Shown: positions 4,667 to 7,329 of the stretch, piece after piece | How the letters are laid out: each line of letters starts with the position of its first letter | How positions within the stretch are numbered: position 1 is the first letter of the stretch | DNA from: Alphaproteobacteria bacterium | Lineage (GTDB): Bacteria; Pseudomonadota; Alphaproteobacteria; UBA2136; JALTLI01 | DNA: 7,329 nt | Reading direction: 5' to 3' | NCBI GenBank assembly: GCA_027005635.1 | Contig: JALTLI010000039.1 | Span: 1 to 7,329, forward strand | Position numbers and translations under genes: made by a program | Notes under the pieces: generated by a model | Databases searched by the model: none | What the model was told of the DNA's origin: nothing | What the model saw: the letters and a program-made list of their open reading frames with translations, nothing else

Positions 4667-4861
4667 AATAAAATATACTTACTTAAATCGAGTACAAGAT
4701 GTACTTTTTATAGGTTTATGTCAACATCAAAAGCTGAATTTAGTGAAAAAATATAAAAATTTTACTAAAAATGAAATTAACACTTGCGTAAAATCTAAAA
4801 ATACATAATATGCACTTTAGATAGTTAATTTTATTCTTTTAAATTTATCTATTCTATGTGT

Positions 4862-4937
4862 GCCGGCATAGCTCAGCTGGTAGAGCAACTGATTTGTAAT
4901 CAGTAGGTCGCGAGTTCGACTCTTGCTGCCGGCACCA
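4862..4937 (+). tRNA. tRNA-Thr(UGU)
   Basis: A complete cloverleaf of 76 bases including CCA: acceptor GCCGGCA with TGCCGGC, discriminator A, encoded CCA, D-arm GCTC-AGCTGGTA-GAGC, anticodon stem CTGAT/ATCAG with loop TTGTA and anticodon TGT, and T arm GCGAG-TTCGACT-CTTGC (one G-U pair). The sequence is of alphaproteobacterial type in my reading. It is divergent from tRNA-Ser and in the same direction as the copper ATPase gene. Confidence 0.97.
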
Positions 4938-5044
4938 TTTTTCTTTTAAATTATTTTTTTATATTTTTGCTGTTTATTTTTAAGGGGTATATAGAAGTTA
5001 TTACGTAACCATTTATATATGATAAGAAAATAAAAGGTGCAGAC

Positions 5045-7329
5045 ATGAAAAAACATTCACATACAGGGCATGAAAATTGTTCTATGAAAAAAGAAGATGA
5101 AAATATTGTGAATATAAAAGATCCGGTTTGCGGTATGGATGTTGATCCTGAAAAAACAGCAAATCATTTTACTTTTGAAAATAAAGATTATCATTTTTGT
5201 AGTGATGGATGTTTAACTAAGTTTAAAAATGAGCCTGAAAAATATTTAGGTGAAACTGTTGTTAAAGATGATGTCCCTGAAGGAACTGTTTATACGTGTC
5301 CTATGCATCCAGAAATTGAACAAGTTGGGGCTGGTAGTTGCCCTATTTGTGGTATGGCGCTAGAGCCTAAAGAATTTTCACTGGATACAAAAGAAGATAC
5401 TAGTGAGCTAGATGATATGACACGTCGTTTTTGGTTAAGTGCAATTTTTTCTGTGCCAACATTGTTATTGGTTATGTTAGATCATATTCCTTCTAAGACT
5501 CTTGATGGATTAATTAGTTCTCAGCTTGCTATGTGGATAGAGTTTGCTTTAGCTTCACCTGTAATGTTATGGGCTGCTATTCCATTTTTTAAACGGGCGT
5601 GGTCTTCAATTGTTACATTTAATTTAAATATGTTTACCCTTGTTGGTTTGGGTACTGGTGTTGCTTATATTTATAGTATAATTGCTATAATGTTCCCTGA
5701 AATTTTCCCTGAAGAAATGAAAACTAATGGTATGGTTGCTGTATATTTTGAGGCATCAGCAGTTATTGTTACTTTGGTACTTTTAGGGCAGGTGTTGGAA
5801 TTGCGTGCTAGGTCTCAAACTAATGGTGCTATCCGTGCATTATTAGATTTAGCACCTAAAACAGCTAGAATTATTCACCCAGACGGAACAGAAGAAGATG
5901 TAAATTTAGATGTTGTTAAAGAGGGTGATAAAATACGTGTTCGTCCTGGTGAAGCTATACCTGTAGATGGGGTTATTATAGATGGAGCAAGCACAGTTGA
6001 TGCATCTATGATTACTGGAGAATCCATACCTGTGAGTGTTAAAGATGGGAGCAAAATTACTGGCGGAACAATTAACCAAACAGGTGGTTTTATTATGATT
6101 GCTCAGCATGTTGGTACAGATACAGTTTTAGCTAAAATAGTTAAAATGGTAGCTCAGGCTCAACGTAGTAGCGCTCCAATTCAAAAGCTGGCTGATGTTG
6201 TTTCTGGATATTTTGTTCCAATAGTTATTTTGGTAGCAATTATTACTGCAATTGTTTGGTGGTTATGGGGGCCGGAGCCTCGTATAGCTTTTGCAGTTAT
6301 TAATGCAGTTGCAGTATTGATTATTGCATGTCCTTGTGCTTTGGGTTTGGCTACTCCTATGTCTATTATGGTAGGTACTGGTAGAGGTGCTCAGGCAGGT
6401 ATTTTAATTAAAAATGCTGAAAGCTTGGAGTTAATGGAAAAAATAGATGTTTTAGTAATAGATAAAACCGGTACCTTAACTGAAGGTAAACCAAAACTAA
6501 CTTCCATTATTGTTGCTGATGGCTACAAAGAGAATGATATATTAATGCTTGGTGCAACACTGGAAAAAAGTAGTGAACATCCTCTTGCTTTAGCAATTGT
6601 AGAAGGGGCAAAAAATACTGATATAAAATTGGCAAATGTAAAAGATTTTCAATCTTATACTGGGCAAGGTATTAGTGGGATTGTAGATAATAAAAAAGTT
6701 GCCATAGGAAATAATAAATTATTAAAATCTTTAAATATAAAAGAAACAGATTTAATTGAAATGGCAGATGAGCAGCGCAACAAAGGTGAAACTGTTATGT
6801 ATGTCGGAATTGATAATAAATTGGCAGGTTTAATTTGCGTTTCTGACCCTATAAAAGAAACTACACCTAAAGCCTTGCAAGATTTGCGTAGTACTGGTTT
6901 ACGCATTGTAATGCTAACTGGAGACAATGAAAAAACAGCTAATGCAATTGCAAATCAATTAGATATAGATGAAATTGAAGCAGATGTAATGCCAGAAAGA
7001 AAAAGTGAGGTTGTTAAAAATCTACAAAAAGAAGGCTATAAAGTTGCAATGGCTGGTGATGGAGTGAATGATGCTCCTGCTCTTGCACAGGCAGATGTTG
7101 GAATAGCCATGGGAACAGGTGCTGATATTGCAATGGAAAGTGCTGAAGTAACTTTGGTTAAAGGTGATTTAGGTGGTATTGTACGAGCTCGTAAGCTTAG
7201 CGCTGCAACAATGAGCAATATTCGTCAAAATCTATTTTTTGCATTTATTTATAATGGTTTAGGTGTGCCAGTTGCAGCTGGTATATTATACCCGTTCTTT
7301 GGTTTACTTCTTAGCCCAATTATTGCAAG
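5045..7329 (+). CDS. copA: Copper-type P1B ATPase with YHS and HMBD modules, 3' end outside window
   Basis: A heavy-metal transporting ATPase of the inner membrane, most likely exporting Cu+. The N terminus is His/Cys-rich (H-S-H-T-G-H-E-N-C), then a YHS domain (25-68, D-P-V-C-G-M-D-V and C-S-D-G-C), then an HMBD metal-binding module (83-108, Y-T-C-P-M-H-P-E and C-P-I-C-G-M). The usual HMA domain with CxxC is absent. Core motifs are complete: T-G-E-S (324-327), the metal-site C-P-C (429-431), D-K-T-G-T (473-477, Asp473 phosphorylated), the nucleotide-domain S-E-H-P-L (His512), T-G-D-N (625-628) and G-D-G-V-N-D (671-676). Y-N in the next helix fits Cu+ pumps. The last helix and C terminus are cut off after residue 761. 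The ribosome binding site AAGG (5034-5037) is 7 bases before ATG. No copper regulator is seen nearby. It is chromosomal flank. Confidence 0.93.
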   Translation, partial: MKKHSHTGHENCSMKKEDENIVNIKDPVCGMDVDPEKTANHFTFENKDYHFCSDGCLTKFKNEPEKYLGETVVKDDVPEGTVYTCPMHPEIEQVGAGSCPICGMALEPKEFSLDTKEDTSELDDMTRRFWLSAIFSVPTLLLVMLDHIPSKTLDGLISSQLAMWIEFALASPVMLWAAIPFFKRAWSSIVTFNLNMFTLVGLGTGVAYIYSIIAIMFPEIFPEEMKTNGMVAVYFEASAVIVTLVLLGQVLELRARSQTNGAIRALLDLAPKTARIIHPDGTEEDVNLDVVKEGDKIRVRPGEAIPVDGVIIDGASTVDASMITGESIPVSVKDGSKITGGTINQTGGFIMIAQHVGTDTVLAKIVKMVAQAQRSSAPIQKLADVVSGYFVPIVILVAIITAIVWWLWGPEPRIAFAVINAVAVLIIACPCALGLATPMSIMVGTGRGAQAGILIKNAESLELMEKIDVLVIDKTGTLTEGKPKLTSIIVADGYKENDILMLGATLEKSSEHPLALAIVEGAKNTDIKLANVKDFQSYTGQGISGIVDNKKVAIGNNKLLKSLNIKETDLIEMADEQRNKGETVMYVGIDNKLAGLICVSDPIKETTPKALQDLRSTGLRIVMLTGDNEKTANAIANQLDIDEIEADVMPERKSEVVKNLQKEGYKVAMAGDGVNDAPALAQADVGIAMGTGADIAMESAEVTLVKGDLGGIVRARKLSAATMSNIRQNLFFAFIYNGLGVPVAAGILYPFFGLLLSPIIA

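Noticed and set aside
5906..7218. Three minus-strand frames within the copper ATPase gene
   Set aside because: They are antisense to conserved ATPase motifs and are shadows of that gene.

Overview
The window is AT-rich bacterial DNA, most likely from a proteobacterium. The two tRNAs, tRNA-Ser(GCU) and tRNA-Thr(UGU), look alphaproteobacterial in their acceptor stems and D-arms, and there is a lipoprotein with a standard lipobox. I cannot name a genus from the sequence alone.

The window straddles one end of an integrated genetic element. Positions 1 to about 4549 belong to the element. It has an AlpA-type regulator (185-385), a convergent small lipoprotein gene (432-809), about 700 bases of structured non-coding DNA (810-1508), a small Cys/His protein (1509-1715), an AlbA_2/Schlafen-type gene split by a frameshift (1995-3054) and a P4-type tyrosine integrase (3166-4383, minus strand). 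The integrase lies just downstream of the 3' end of tRNA-Ser, the usual attachment site for P4-type integrases. The element therefore extends leftward out of the window, and its far attachment site is not visible.

From about 4550 rightward the DNA is host chromosome: tRNA-Ser (minus), tRNA-Thr (plus) and a copper-type P1B ATPase gene (5045 to the window end, cut at its 3' end) with YHS and HMBD metal-binding modules at its N terminus.

The most interesting part is the non-coding block between the lipoprotein and the small Cys/His gene. It has (i) a leader-like structured RNA on the minus strand ahead of the lipoprotein gene, with three arms that can pair in alternative ways and a U8 tract; (ii) a related element on the other strand sharing its core; (iii) a 9-bp-arm inverted repeat and several TACCA/TGGTA half-sites; and (iv) a hairpin at 1299-1326 whose loop is complementary to the sequence at 1423-1429, just ahead of the small gene. 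The last arrangement resembles the antisense immunity RNAs of phages P1 (c4) and P4 (CI). Integrase, AlpA regulator, an RNA-controlled leader and a few cargo genes together suggest a P4-like satellite or island. The RNA assignments are inferred from base pairing seen by eye and were not computed.
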